A stretch of 64,000 nucleotides of DNA from Roridomyces roridus (lineage: Eukaryota; Basidiomycota; Agaricomycetes; Agaricales; Mycenaceae). The stretch covers positions 1,550,001 through 1,614,000 of the forward strand of contig JARKIF010000007.1 in assembly GCA_029378245.1 (NCBI GenBank), written 5' to 3'. The first letter of the stretch is position 1, and each line of letters starts with the position of its first letter. Positions 45,348 to 56,818 of the stretch are shown piece after piece. A model generated the notes under the pieces. The model did no database searches, was not told the DNA's origin, and was given only the letters and a program-made list of their open reading frames with translations. The position numbers and the translations under genes were made by a program.

Positions 45348-46806
45348 ATGGGCACTGGTACGTGGCGAGATGACGCGTTCGTCACGGTCACAAACACGAC
45401 CAGTTTCTTTTGGCTCCTCGGTACTGCAGACACCTGTGGAAGCAACATCGGAAACCCTACACATCCCTCTCGTGAGGGATATTCTTCGACATCGCAATTG
45501 AGTGTCGCTAGACGACCCGGAAACCTTGCTGCGTCAACTGGACAACCAGCGCAACTGGACCGCCCTTGCCGTGGAGTACCCCGTCTTCCCCGCCGGTTAT
45601 CCTCCCTCGGAGACGCCCTCGTTGGCGCTGCATTGTATCACACCCTTTACCCCACATTCGCTGCTTGCGCCACCCCGATGAATCCGGTGGGTGCCAACGA
45701 GGACCACTTTCCGGACGTTACCGACGATTCCTGCAGGAAACCTTGAAAACCTTGGAGAAGGTGGAATTTCTCAGCCATCTCGCGCTCCTGTACGGGCTAC
45801 AGCTTCACGACCCCCGCTCGAGGGATCTGAAGTATGTCCGAAATGGATTTCCGAAAATGGTCCGGATGTGCCGCATCTTCGAATCTATGACAGGGGTACT
45901 CGGACTCGAGCTGGTAAGAGGCACAGCGGCATCGGCGACGTCCAACACTCATCTATTGGCAGGTTTCCCTCAAACCCTGGAGTGGTTGTGTCGTCTCTTC
46001 GACCCCTGGGTTGACCGTTTGTTTCGATCCCCGGCGCCCACTGCGGGCTTCATCTCTTCGAAAGAGCGCAGCGCACATTACCAACGGGTGGAAAACTCTC
46101 AGATCGCCACCCCTGCGCCAGAACCCAGACCGAACCATATCCTCGACCTACGAGCCGATGCCTCGAGTCTGCGTTGGCTGAAAGTGAAATCACTGCAATT
46201 ATTGGTTCGGGATACAAAGCGTGGTCGAACGTGGGCGTCCCTGGTGTGCGCTTCATATCCACCCGTATTACCTTTACAAGGCATCGAATCCTCGGTCCTG
46301 TCCGCGGTTTTGACGGATACCCTTTACCGTGTCCAATGGACGGACTTCCAACAAACGCGGGATATCGTGCACTTGGACTTCATATATACAGCACGGCAGT
46401 CTCCGTGTTATTGACCAGGAATCTTCCGACGACGTCTGTAGAAGATCTGCACGTAAGTGTACCAATTTCTGTATTAAGTCCTTGCTGATAACTTGAAGAA
46501 TCTGCGATGCATATTCCTCAAAAGCGCTGCCATCGCGTCTTGGTCTCGTCTACAACCTTCACCAGCATCTGCGGACTCTTCGTCGAGAGGGCGACCAGAC
46601 AAAGTGGATATCGGAAGTGGAGTCTGCCAACGCGTTCTACGCATTGGTGGGAATCATCTATCTCCAGCTGGGTAGGTGTCACTATCCCACGTACATCGTA
46701 GCGCTAACCTCTGGCAACAGGATGGGATGGGCTGTCGGCTTGGCTGCACCTTGTCTTAAAACCATGGATTAGTGCCGCCGCAACTGCGCGTCAACTCGCT
46801 CATTGA
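45348..46806 (+). CDS. Unrecognised multi-exon gene (structure uncertain)
   Basis: Several stretches look coding but shift frame at short introns: PETLLRQLDNQRNWTALAVE and YPVFPAGYPPSETPSLALHC near 45510-45640, then VEFLSHLALLYGLQLHDPRS, YVRNGFPKMVRMCRIFESM and FPQTLEWLCRLFDPWVDRLF up to 46040, then RLGLVYNLHQHLRTLRREGD and ESANAFYALVGIIYLQLG near 46530-46675. A last exon after an intron ending CAACAG reads WDGLSAWLHLVLKPWISAAA and stops at 46804-46806. I do not recognise the family. The helix-rich character and Trp/Leu content hint at a soluble or membrane-associated protein. Start and exon borders are guesses; it may be partly degraded. Confidence 0.4.
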
Positions 46807-47620
46807 TCGCGGATGGTGGGTCCTCCTCTCCTTTCCCGTGGCGTTGTGTGCTTACGGGAAATCGGCAGACCTAGGCCTGGCTGGTCGAAGACGTGCGGAG
46901 GACGTCGAGCGGTCTGGATAGGAGTGCGTCCATGCCGGTGCAACTTCAGGGTCTGTACGTTCATTCTCTCTCCCTTGATATGCATTCCGACTGTATCAGT
47001 GACGGAGGAGGAGATCAAGCTTTGCAGGCAGGTCGGTCGGGGCCAGTGCCTCTGGCGGCGGGCGGGGATGATGAGAGCCCGGAATTCTGGATTCCGGTAG
47101 GTGAGTTGTGGCTTTATCTTTACTGAATGATTGCTCAACAAGGCGGAAAGGACGGGGAACTTAGAAGATGGGGCACAGGTGGGGCAGACGCATTGATCAA
47201 GCGGATACTTTGCAGAGTGTGTCGTACTTCCAAAGTCCTCCGTGCATGGCTGATATTCTTGTCCGCAGATTAGATACTCGTTTGTTTTTAGGCCACCGGA
47301 ATGAATGGCATGACATGACATCCATCCTCCTATGCCCGATCGCGACGTCCCGCATGGTGCAGCATTTACTACCAGGCCAATAACCACTCCATAGGCTGGA
47401 TACACAGTACGATTCCTCCCTCTGCCTTGGGCGCTTTCCACCTGAATGTAAGTCCAGAGCAGTCCGACACGCGGCACCGACCTCCGGCTCACTAGAAAGG
47501 CAAAATTAAATTGTGATCATATCATCTGTCAGTCCCTTTCAAATTTCACGTCGCACTTACCGTTAGCGCGCTCTCCCCACCTCACTTCTCCCCTCACCTC
47601 ACCCTTCCTCGACGAACCCT
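46807..47620. other. Intergenic region, possibly with gene debris
   Basis: About 810 nt. A short hydrophobic stretch (GWWVLLSFPVALCAYG, about 46810-46860) and DQALQAGRSGPVPLAAGG nearby look coding-like but have no supported start or splice structure. A 230-codon minus-strand frame here has no family resemblance. It holds the promoter of the zinc-ribbon gene. Confidence 0.4.
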
Positions 47621-48597
47621 ATGGTCTTTTGTGCAGAGTGCGGAACACCCGGAGAGGGGCGATTTTGTACGGAGTGTGGGACAAGACTGGCGGACTCGTC
47701 TTCCTCTGCTGCGTCGGTGTCTGAGACAGGCGGGTCTCAGTCTGGGGTGTCGTCTCCTACAACATCGCCACCATTACCTGCTCGATCTAACATTCGGGGC
47801 GTGGCGAGCTCTACGATCGCCTCAGGGAGTGTACCTGCTCCCTCTTATCAATCTACATCAGGGACGAGCTCGACGATCGCGACGGGGGGCACCCCGGCGT
47901 CGCCCATTTCTGGGGGCCTCGTCCAGCAGCAGCCACTCATGGCCAACACACCCTTGCAAGAATCGCCGACTGCCCTCTTTGGTAGCCAGGGTTATCGGCT
48001 GGAGGCCTTCCATCACATTGCGCGGGAAATCTTCCTTGCTTTGGATCGCTCCATTCAGCCGGTGGGGACGCAGATGATAGAGGCTGGTAAGATGCGCCGG
48101 TTTAGGGAGCTTTGCGGGAATGCTATTCCGCCATATTATGAGAGCCATGTCCTCCCTCTCTACTGTGCGTAACACCCTCTGCTTTTGACTCGCCTTCAAT
48201 CACTGACCTCTCATACGTAGATATGACCATTGGCGCTCAATGCGTCGGCACGAACACGCTTTCGTGGGACGGCTGGAACACCTTCCTCGCGCACAAGATC
48301 CTTTCTGCACCGGATACGATGTACGCGCAGCTCGGCGCGAGTTTGCGGAATTTGAATATCCAGCTTCCTTGGCCGTTGGCGAGGGGTGACTTTCCGCCTT
48401 ACGCGTATCCGGACGCAGCGGCGAGGGAACTTCAGTTCCAGCAAACAGCACGGAATATGGCGGGTGCGGCGTTGGGTGGAGGGTATGGAGCCGGACAGGG
48501 CGCTTTGAATTTTAACCAGCAGAGAAACTCTGCGGCGGGGCATTTGGCTGGGAGGACGTTGATGGCGGGATTGTTTGGGACTGGGTTGTTTAATTGA
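47621..48597 (+). CDS. Zinc-ribbon protein with conserved fungal C-terminal domain
   Basis: Two exons, 47621-48164 and 48221-48597 (GTGCGT..GTAG intron), joined at VLPLYYMTIGAQC. The first 25 residues form a zinc ribbon: FCAECGTPGEGRFCTECG with two C-x2-C knuckles. A Ser/Thr/Pro-rich linker of about 85 residues follows, then a folded region: GYRLEAFHHIAREIFLALDR, MIEAGKMRRFRELCGNAIPP, WDGWNTFLAHKILSAPDTMY and LGASLRNLNIQLPWPLARGD. The tail is Gly/Ala-rich and ends GLFGTGLFN. About 306 residues. The C-terminal part resembles conserved fungal proteins of unknown function; a role in nucleic-acid or protein binding is only a guess from the zinc ribbon. Confidence 0.75.
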
Positions 48598-48744
48598 AAG
48601 CTGAATTCCTACTGGTCAATCGACTGCCGCGAGCCACTTTACATGCCACCAAGACTCTGCCTTTTTTGTTGCGAACTCACGCGCATTGAACCACCATAAC
48701 TTGCGGGGAGGATTTGGTCGCGGTCGTTCAGCGTCCGCTCCTCA

Positions 48745-49433
48745 GGCCTCAGGATCTACATGCTTCTGGAGCGAACTCGGCGGCGGTCAATAGAACTCGA
48801 GGAACTCTTCCTTATCTTCCTCTGCCACAGAACTCGAGCCCAGTCTCTCAACAAGATACGGAGACGGATACCAGCTTCGTTCGAGGGTCTCTTGCGATTT
48901 CGGGCGAAGGCCGAGATTCGCGCCACCAAATTGAAACCCATGTCGAGGCTTGCCAGGTGCTTCGGGTTGGCTTCGGGCGAACGGTATAAGGCGGACATGA
49001 AGTTATTCACGGCAAGACTGAGATTCGTGCCAACCCCGGATCTGCAGAGTCTATGTCGTCACGACGCGTCGCGCTTTTTTCTGATTACGACGTCCTTTGC
49101 GAGATACAGGGCGTACGGGCACTCGACCAAGGTTCTAGTAGGTTATCACAATGAATTGGTAGGTGGTACTATAGTTACAATAATGGATTGATACAGTAGC
49201 GAGAAATCGTCCCAAGAAAAGAATCTAAATGGCCAAAGACACAACGGCAGGTCTCCAGCTTCGATGCTGCCACCACGGCCTTGAGCTGCTGCTGGTGGTT
49301 GGTGGTGATTTTGGTTTTGGTGGTGCCGCGCCTCTGCCTCCTCTTTACGCGCCATGTACTCCCTCGTGCGCTGCTGTCACCGACTCATCGCAATCTCAGC
49401 AAACGCATTGTGATCCTCCTCCTGGTGCAACGC
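48745..49433. repeat. Duplicated block, copy 1 (uninterrupted), with 3' fragment of the 57.1-57.8 kb gene
   Basis: Collinear with 52374-52542 plus 56819-57484. Shared signposts: CTTCTGGAGCGAACTCGGCG (48761), AACCCATGTCGAGGCTTGCC (about 48935) and GGCAGGTCTCCAGCT (about 49244). In this copy the sequence AAGGCCGAGATTCGCGCC is continuous, so it preserves the state before the 4.28-kb insertion seen in copy 2. The part at about 49218-49433 corresponds to the C-terminal coding end of the minus-strand gene at 57143-57797, here truncated and diverged, so it is a pseudogene fragment. Confidence 0.8.
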
Positions 49434-49927
49434 TCAGCCCGCGCCTCCTTTGTATTCTGATGCGCACAGGTAGAGTTTTAGCTTTTCCTCCGAGTGCATA
49501 TACTCGTGCTTACCATCGACATTTAGATACGTCTTGTTGGTATACAAACAGCCCAAGACATTCGCGCAGCAGGACCTCGTCAACGCCTCGAGCTCCATCC
49601 TCTCCTTCAATATTAGCCAGTTCGCGAGTGCTGCGGAATTGTTTGGATTAAATGCTTCAAACCCCTGGGCCCTCTCGCGGGGACCTTCATGCTCGTCTCG
49701 CAAAACTTGACCAGGGTGAAAAACTAGACAGATCTAACTAGAATGAATATACTTCCCATTAACCTAGCGGCCCAGCCTAATACATATACATATCAACTTG
49801 CTGTATCTTTTCTTTCTCCGGGAATTTATTATTTTCACTTCAGACTCGAGATCGTACAAGGTTACAACAGATTCATACTTGACTGAACTTGGGCACTTCT
49901 AACACTGCGCCGCGACGACACCGGGAT
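49434..49927. other. Intergenic region
   Basis: About 490 nt between the end of the duplicated block and the DUF3494-like gene; no gene was recognised. Confidence 0.45.
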
Positions 49928-50987
49928 CTACAGCGCGGTCATGGTCAGCTCACAACAGGAATCCAATTCGATCCACTCACGAGAAATGAGAGTGGCGTCC
50001 TGGAACTCGACAAACGCAAAACTGGCAAACCGACCCGTCCCGCTGAGAGGGATGCGATCATCACCCGTACCATAGTCCTGGAACCAAACCGGACCACCTC
50101 CGATGAGGATACCCTAGTAATTCAATCAGGAACCACAAAGAGTGGGACGCAGCGAGCTGCGAACCTCAAAATGCGACGTCGCATAAAATGTAGCAGTCCC
50201 AGCAACGCCCCAAAATATATTTTCCGGGATAATACCTCCAGAAAGCACGATCTGCGAGTAGTGGTGGAGGGCACCCTGAATCTGGAAGATATAATAATCG
50301 TTCGCTGAGCCGGTGATAGTGAGCGTGCTGCTGATCGTGACGGCGCCCGGGAAGTTGTACAGGCCGGGGGAGAGGGTCAGGCCTCCGAGGTTGCCTGGGA
50401 AATCAACGCGTAAATAAATCTCCGAGAATGTTGGTTGGGAAGGGTAAAGAACCTCCGTTTAAGTGCACAAAGTGGGACTCGTGCGTCCCATGAGGTCGTT
50501 GTATGCGGTGTGCAAGTCCGCAAGACCGGTTTGCAGCTTTGCAGGGGAGGGGCTGGCGTAGTTCCCCGTATAGATTTTGCCTGTAGAGTCGCAGACATTG
50601 ATATTTGACGGTGGACGCCAAAGAACCGAGTTTTACCAGTGACTATCGGGGAAGTCGAATAGGTCCCATCCGCAGACAAGGTAGCATCAATGCCCAGCGT
50701 GCCCGAAACCGAACCGATATCGCCCACTGAACGACAACGTCAATACATTAGTATCGGGGCGATAGTAAGCCATTCCTACCAATCTGGGAGACGGTCGAGT
50801 CCGCATCATACGCGCCATTGGCGCCCAGGATCGCATAGTCAGCGAAGGTGTTGAGGTTCGGAGGGCAAGGCCCTGCAGCAAACACCTTGGTGGAGATCGA
50901 CTGCCGTTCAATGCATTAATTCTGGTATTCGGTAAGCCACAACGAGACGCGCACCAGTAAACCCAAGAAAAGTGTAGCCGAAAACAT
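49928..50987 (-). CDS. Divergent DUF3494 (ice-binding-like) secreted protein
   Basis: Minus-strand gene with several short introns. Exon 1 starts MFSATLFLGLL at 50987; after a GTGCGC..CAG intron it continues SISTKVFAAGPCPPNLN, forming a signal peptide. Then FADYAILGANGAYDADSTVS, a following exon with GDIGSVSGTLGIDATLSADG, GKIYTGNYASPSPAKLQTGL and ADLHTAYNDLMGRTSPT, NLGGLTLSPGLYNFPGAVTI, SSTLTITGSANDYYIFQIQG, IVLSGGIIPENIFWGVAGTA and TFYATSHFE. This is the order of the DUF3494 beta-solenoid found in fungal ice-binding proteins (A-x-LGA start, DLTTAYN-type helix, GxYxF, FIFQI, FWxVG). The last 60 residues depart from the canonical family, and the 3' end could change if the GTGAGT near 49969 is a donor. 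Expected extracellular; actual ice binding is unproven. Confidence 0.75.
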
Positions 50988-51033
50988 GGTCGGGGACTTG
51001 GCGTGGCTAAGAGGGAGATGGTAGGTACTGTGC

Positions 51034-51041
51034 ATTTTATA
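51034..51041 (-). promoter_or_regulatory. TATA-like box of the DUF3494-like gene
   Basis: On the minus strand this reads TATAAAAT, 47 nt before the ATG at 50987. Inferred from sequence and spacing. Confidence 0.4.
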
Positions 51042-51904
51042 CTCTCCAGTTCTAAGTGACCGTGCCTTGCCCGGACCCGACCTGCCAATCCGGACAAATA
51101 ATAGAACGTCGACGTCTTGATACGGAGGGTTGAAGGACATTGACATGCAGGACGTCTTGAACGATGTGTAAGACTGCGGGGACGACGGACCTTGAGAGTT
51201 GTCGAAAAATCGCTGCATATCTCGGACTATGGAGCTCACAAAACGCCAGCGGGTCACAAAGAAATGTTGGTTCGTTTCACCGAAAGAGAAACAGCACTCG
51301 AGTCGTCAAGGCTGCAAGGTTGGCCAGGTGCATTTGAGAAGACGCGCATAGTCGGCTGTACCTGTCACATACTTACAGTTCGCCATTGGCAGAAGATGAG
51401 GAACGCCGGAACTACTGGAGATGTCCAATATTATTATAGGCGGCGCCGGTGATTCTCCAGGCCCTTGAATAACGTTGAGATCGCATGTGTGCCTGGGACG
51501 AGCAAGCACGAAGGCCCAACTGGTAGAGGTAGAAGGATTCCGGACTAGCCAAGTTAACCCAAGTAAATCCATCCATGGGTCGATGAGTCGGAAGAAGGGC
51601 AAAAGGGTTGCAAGGGCTCAAGTTTCGTTGTCAATGGGCCGCAGTTTCGTGTGCTGGCAAGTTGAAACTTGAGGCCTTGAGGCAGCGTCGTTCATTTGGA
51701 AGCTTTCTAGCTGGAAATCATGAGAGGGAGGATGGAGCGGACAAGTTTCGGGAATCGCCAAGGAGTCGGAATCCGAGAATCGCACCAGGCGGCGTCGCGT
51801 TGCCGACATCTGATGGATCTGATTTCATTCTTGACTCTCTTCGAGTCACCTTGGAGAAGTGAGTGCCACACAACTCGAATCTTCAAGGAACACACTGAAT
51901 GGGC

Positions 51905-52095
51905 TATGATAAAGTGCGAAACTTTTCCCAGGACCACGTTGAACTTGTTCTGGATGATTCGGTGGCCTCAGTACTTACTGGACGAAAAGCCTCGAAGTCG
52001 AGCAAGGGATCGCCTTGGACAATCGCGAGTTACGGTCTCGTATGCCGACAGTGGGCACCCGTAGTACCCGCGCTCACATTTTCCGTCGTCTGCGC
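51905..52095 (+). pseudogene. F-box-like fragment
   Basis: One frame reads NFSQDHVELVLDDSVASVLT, then SPWTIASYGLVCRQWAPVVP. The spacing and the L-x-x-x-x-x-E-L-V-L-D and S-Y-G-L-V-C-R-Q-W elements recall basidiomycete F-box proteins. No full gene surrounds it, so it is probably a relic. Low confidence. Confidence 0.25.
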
Positions 52096-52373
52096 TTTCA
52101 TGGGTCGTGAGCTGCATTATTCAAGTGAGATTTGACGGTTTTGACAAGCTGTAATGGTTCTGCGACGAAATTCCAAGCACACAGGACCCAGAAACGGTTG
52201 CAAGTAAGTATATCCAGCTCCGGAACGACAGTTCGTGAGACCAACTTTAATGCTTCACCATTTCGTGCCATGTCTGCTTGGACAAACGAGCTTCTAATCG
52301 CCTTCATCCACACCCACTGTCTCTCCGAGTCCGGATACTCCCCACAGACCCTGGGCACGATGGCGGCCATGTA

Positions 52374-52542
52374 GACCTCAAGTTCTACACGCTTCTGGAG
52401 CGAACTCGGCGGCGGTCAATAGAACTCGAAGAATTCTTCCTTATCGTCTTCTACCTCTAGCCCAGTCCCTCAATTCAACAAGATACGGAGACGGATACCA
52501 ACTTCGCTCGAGGGTCTTGCCCGGACTTGCAAAGGCCCAGAT
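52374..52542. repeat. Duplicated block, copy 2, left part
   Basis: Matches 48745-48920 with few differences. It ends in GCCCAGAT (52535-52542), the left copy of an 8-bp repeat that recurs at 56819-56826 across the inserted transposon. Confidence 0.75.
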
Positions 52543-52559
52543 GAGGCATGACCAAAGTT

Positions 52560-52588
52560 GTGGAAGTGGAAGTCACTTCCACTTCCAC
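52560..52588. repeat. Perfect palindrome at the left end of the transposon
   Basis: GTGGAAGTGGAAGT and its reverse complement flank a single C at 52574. This is a candidate transposase-binding or hairpin-forming site; further ACTTCC units follow. Confidence 0.7.
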
Positions 52589-52830
52589 TCGGGCTCTTCC
52601 GGTCGACTCCGTTCTGATCGGCATCGACTTCCACTTCCACTGGGAGCTCGCCAGTGCCACTTCCACTTCCACACACCCTCGGGCGCATCCCGCCCAATCC
52701 CGCCCATCTTATGTAATGTTGCTGCACTTAGCGCCCATTCATCCAGAATCAAATCCCGCGTTCGAAGGGACGCAGTCCTAAATATGTCAAAGAATGTACG
52801 TGTTCATGTTGCAGTAAATAGCATGTACAT

Positions 52831-55800
52831 TCAGAATTCGGGATTGAAATCACCAAAGTCGGCCGAGACTGGCGGCTCAAGATCACTGTCGAGCCGGAAG
52901 TCATTTGGCGCGAACCCCTCGTCGTCTACCATACGAAGCTGTGGGAATGGAGCCGGAGCCTCGGCATCAGCCACCGAGTCCGTATCGTCCAGCCCTGCCA
53001 GTTCATCAGAGTCCGGATCGTTCTCCTTCGCCTGCTCCCCCTTGCGCTTCGTTTTCTTTACTCCACTGGTGCTCTGGAGGGCCTTCTTTTGCTCACGAAG
53101 CTGCTTGGTCTCGGCAGCAGAGCGTTGGATGGCATCATCAAGCTCTTGAAGCTCAGTGCGTGCTTCAAACCGGTCCGCAGCTTGTTTACGATGAGATTCA
53201 CGCCGCCGGGCGTTGTTGCTGTCGCGCTCTGGCTTCGTGTTTCGATGATTCATCAGGACGCCGCTGGCGATGATCTGGCAAAGCTTTGCCTCAACCTCAC
53301 AGTCGAGTTTATAAGCCCTGAGTCGAATGAGTTCCAGTTCGTCATATCTATATGAAATAGCTTACGAATCAATAGCTTCAAGCAGGGACAAGTTCGTTCC
53401 CGTGTGTTTATTCGTGTAAGGGTGCGCGCTCTCATTGAGGTTGGTATCTCCCGGCGTGAGATACCAGTCCTCCTCGGGAATTTTTGAGAAGTGGCGGTTG
53501 ATGGACGGGAAGAACCAAGGGATAGACTCCTTGTCTGCGATCCAGTCTATGCGAGAAAGTCTTCAGCGCGCGTTGCGCAGGCGGGAAACAAACACGTACC
53601 TCTCACAACCTTATATTCAGAGTTTTTGCACCACTCGATAAACTCCTCAAGCTCTTGCTGCGTTTTGATATAGAGACAACGGCGTATGCGTGCCATGGGT
53701 TCGTCTGGAACCACCTTTGCCATATCCGTGAATTTTCTACATACCAGAAAATGAGCAAGCGAAGAAGAAAACAGAAACTATGAATCACTGCGCACCTTTC
53801 AACGTGGAACGTACAAGTTCGAAGAACATTCGGCAGAATGCGCTTCGGCTCTGTCTCGAAGACTCCGCTGAGTTGAGGACGATTACGGGTCACCATGTAC
53901 GCCCCGAGTGCATTTGCCTGAGGCTTGTTTCCATCGACAAGAACCGTGCGTAGCCCTTCGCCGTCGATGAATTTGAACTTGACCTCCGCTTTGGTGATCT
54001 TCTCGATTGTCTCAAAGAGACCGGGCCACATCTTCATGAATGTTTCGTACTTCTCGTGTTGACTATAAATGCGGCCGATCGTGAGTCCTGTGAGACGTCT
54101 CATCAGTTCGTTGCATCTGCGGACTGTGGCAGGCACTGGGACTCACGGCAATTGTAACGGTCATCCCACACCACGACCTCCCATTCCTTCCAAGCACCAT
54201 GAATTCGGGCGTAGGTATTATCGTGCAATGACGCCTTGGCCACATGGATACGACCAGCGAGGAATGGTAGCATTGTAATGACCAGATCCAGGTTGTTCTC
54301 AGACGAAACGTGCCAGATATACTGCTTCTCGTGGGGAAGCGAAAGCATCTGCAGCCGCCGATGCATAACTCCTGCGAGTGGAATTTTCAGTCACTTGTTT
54401 CAAAACTGATCACCGAGCAACTTTTACGAACCTTCAATTTGAAGACCATGGGGACAGGCGAGCATCTTTGCCTTCTTGATGAAGTTCCGTTTAACGCGAG
54501 CGTTTGCAAGCGCGGGATCGACGGCAGCAGGTGTTTGACCATTGAATATTCTCTGAGTACCCGGAGCTGAAAAGGACGACATGTTATATTAAACAGACGT
54601 CTCGAATCACTGAGTGTAGCTACCCGAGTCGCATTTCACAACAGTTAGACCCGTAGCTCCTGCATTGGAGATGGATTCCATGTACTTGTCCTTGCCCTTG
54701 CGCGTCACTTTGGTCGATGGGAATTTGGGGTGGTTGTGAGGTCCAAGTACCGAAACAATAGCACGACGGTCGGTGCGATCGAGAGGGGAGTAAATGCGAA
54801 TTTTGGCCCCACATGGACGATGGATGAGCTTGCCCTGAACGACGCGGTTGTTCTCGTCCACATGTGTATAGGCTGCCAAATAATGACTCTTAGTTTCAAT
54901 ATCACCCAATACAGGAGACAAAACACGTACGGCATACCCGGTCGCCCTTGCCACCGTTCCGAGGATGACTGACCCGGGCACATGCAGCGGCATCGAGATG
55001 GACTTCGGACTTGAACTCGCCGTTGTTTGCAAAGAGCTCCTTAACCAAGTCCTCCTTCACATCACGAGGGATATTTTCGAGCCGATGAGAGCGTTTTGCA
55101 TCGCTCCGGCGATAACCCTGGCATCCAATGAATCCATACTTGCCGTCGAGATTCATCTGAAATGGCATGAGTAAGAATGCACTCAACTCAAGTTTCCGAC
55201 CGACCTTCGTCAGGCTTCTGTACACTGGGAGCCCGTCACACGGAGTACCATCCGCCTTTACGATGTGGCACGGAATGCGATGCATGCGGGCATAAAATCT
55301 GGGGACTAATGAGGCCGGTGGAGACGCCGATGAGGTGAAAGAACTTACGCCGCCGCTCGCATCCCGACGGAGGATGTTTCACGAACATTTACGTCGCGTT
55401 CTGCTTCAAATAACTCACGCATATCGTCCTCGTCGGGTTCGTAGCGCTCGTGACCGTCGAGGAGCGTGTCGTCAATCTGGTCGCAAATGTAGACGCCCTG
55501 GCAGTCATGGGTGGCCAGCTGGCATAGAACATCGTCCAATGCAACGACCTTCGTGGCCTTCTTTACATTGGTGGTTCCGCCGCTGCCGCGGCCGCCCCAA
55601 GAGTCTTGATCCTGCGAGAGGATGAGTAAATACATGCAGAAGGATATCTGGGAGCACACACCTCCAGCTTAATGATTGCCGCCATCGAGAGTGGCTTCTC
55701 GGAAGAGTCAGTCCACTCGCGGGTATCGCCCGTGAGGTCCAGACGGTATACAAAACTCTCGTCCGCACGAGCTGCAGTCCAGCCCAACGGCGGGATCTCG

Positions 55801-56489
55801 GAGATGTCGCGTATCTCTGAGACCTTGAACTGTTTTGTAATCTTGCACATGTGCACGTTGGAATTTGTGTGCTGCGTCTTCCGGCGCTTGGGTTGGGTAA
55901 CCACGACACAGTCAGAATCCGACCCGGAGTCTCTGTCTTGCAGGGTCTCGGCCGGTGCGCGCTTTCGCTTCGGCTTGGACACAAGAGCTGATAGCTTGGA
56001 CAGCGGTGGCAGCTCTTCATCGTCCGAGTCGATGGATATAACAGCACGAGCTGTTCCGGGGGCGTCTCGAGCAGCGTCGCCGGTGGAGATATTGGGTAGT
56101 CGAGATGCAGCGGGCGGCATAGGTGTTTGCAACGGGGAGAACTCCGCAGGGGGAGAAGACGGGGGGAGGCGAGAAGATGAAGCAATGGGGGCGGGTGGCA
56201 TGGCCTGAGGTAGTGGGGTAGCTGGAAAGGCGGCGGCTGCAGAGCCCTGGGCTTGATGTCCTACCCAGCGCATGAACTTGTCGACCTCCAGCCAGGATTC
56301 GGCGTTTTCGACGGTGTAGTACCCAATTGCGACAATCTCAGCGGGGAATATCTGAAAACTAATCAAAAAAAACACCCCAGAAACGCGACAGAGTCGACGC
56401 ACCTGGCTTATGTACTGTCTGAGACGATCATGACCCACGGCAGCCACAATCCTGGACACTGGCACGGCCGGCGTCGGTGGAGAACTCAT
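52831..56489 (-). CDS. Putative transposase of the 4.28-kb element (uncharacterised family)
   Basis: Many short exons on the minus strand, starting MSSPPTPAVPVSRIVAAVGH at 56489. A disordered, basic N-terminal third (KPKRKRAPAE, PKRRKTQHTN) precedes a region with GVYICDQIDDTLLDGHERYE and IPCHIVKADGTPCDGLPVYR. Then comes a zinc-finger-like block: IHRPCGAKIRIYSPLDRTDR, IVSVLGPHNHPKFPSTKVTR, where Cys and H-x-H recall WRKY/GCM1 folds. The likely catalytic core has SLHDNTYARIHGAWKEWEVV, VWDDRYN, IGRIYSQHEKYETFMKMWPG, FKFIDGEGLRTVLVDGNKPQ and CTFHVERKFTDMAKVVPDEP. It continues IADKESIPWFFPSINRHFSK and YLTPGDTNLNESAHPYTNKH, and ends in a charged coiled coil and an acidic tail. Conserved Asp residues suggest a DDE/D nuclease. 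Exon joins are inferred. Confidence 0.7.
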
Positions 56490-56818
56490 TGAGATGCACG
56501 AAGGGCGGGGTTGTACTGAGTGGGTGGGTGGTGGCTGAGAGCAAGAATGGGTGCCGTGCACGCGCTGCAGGACGCGGACAATAGCCAGCCATTGGCGAGG
56601 GCATGCACAATGGCCCAGAGCTGTGAGAGTTCGCTTCAAGAATCAAGATCGCCTTACCAAATGTGGATGTGGGCTGATGCGCCATCATCATCGGATAATG
56701 GATCTTTCACTTCCACTGGTCACATACTTCCACTTCCACTCGGGCGCACTTCCACTTCCACTAGCTGACTTCCACTTCCATTCCTGAGTTCCACTTCTAC
56801 TACTTCTGTATATACTCC

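Larger units (their letters stand above)
50988..52373. other. Gene-poor region with possible F-box relic
   Basis: About 1.4 kb. It contains the DUF3494 gene promoter and, at 51905-52095, a short F-box-like stretch. Other short frames have no recognisable similarity. Confidence 0.45.
52543..56818. mobile_element. 4.28-kb DNA transposon with 8-bp target duplication and ACTTCC-rich ends
   Basis: GCCCAGAT lies on both sides (52535-52542 and 56819-56826), and the duplicated block near 48.7-49.4 kb shows the uninterrupted site. Terminal inverted repeats are weak. Instead, both ends are packed with ACTTCCACTTCCACT motifs (about 52560-52670 and 56705-56800), including a 29-nt perfect palindrome at 52560-52588. 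One multi-exon minus-strand gene (52831-56489) fills the interior. Protein and target length point to a cut-and-paste element of the MULE/hAT-like range, but I cannot assign a named superfamily. Confidence 0.8.

Noticed and set aside
46800..47492. A 230-codon open frame on the minus strand
   Set aside because: No family resemblance, no signal or domain. The opposite strand has weak coding-like stretches, so it looks like a chance frame.
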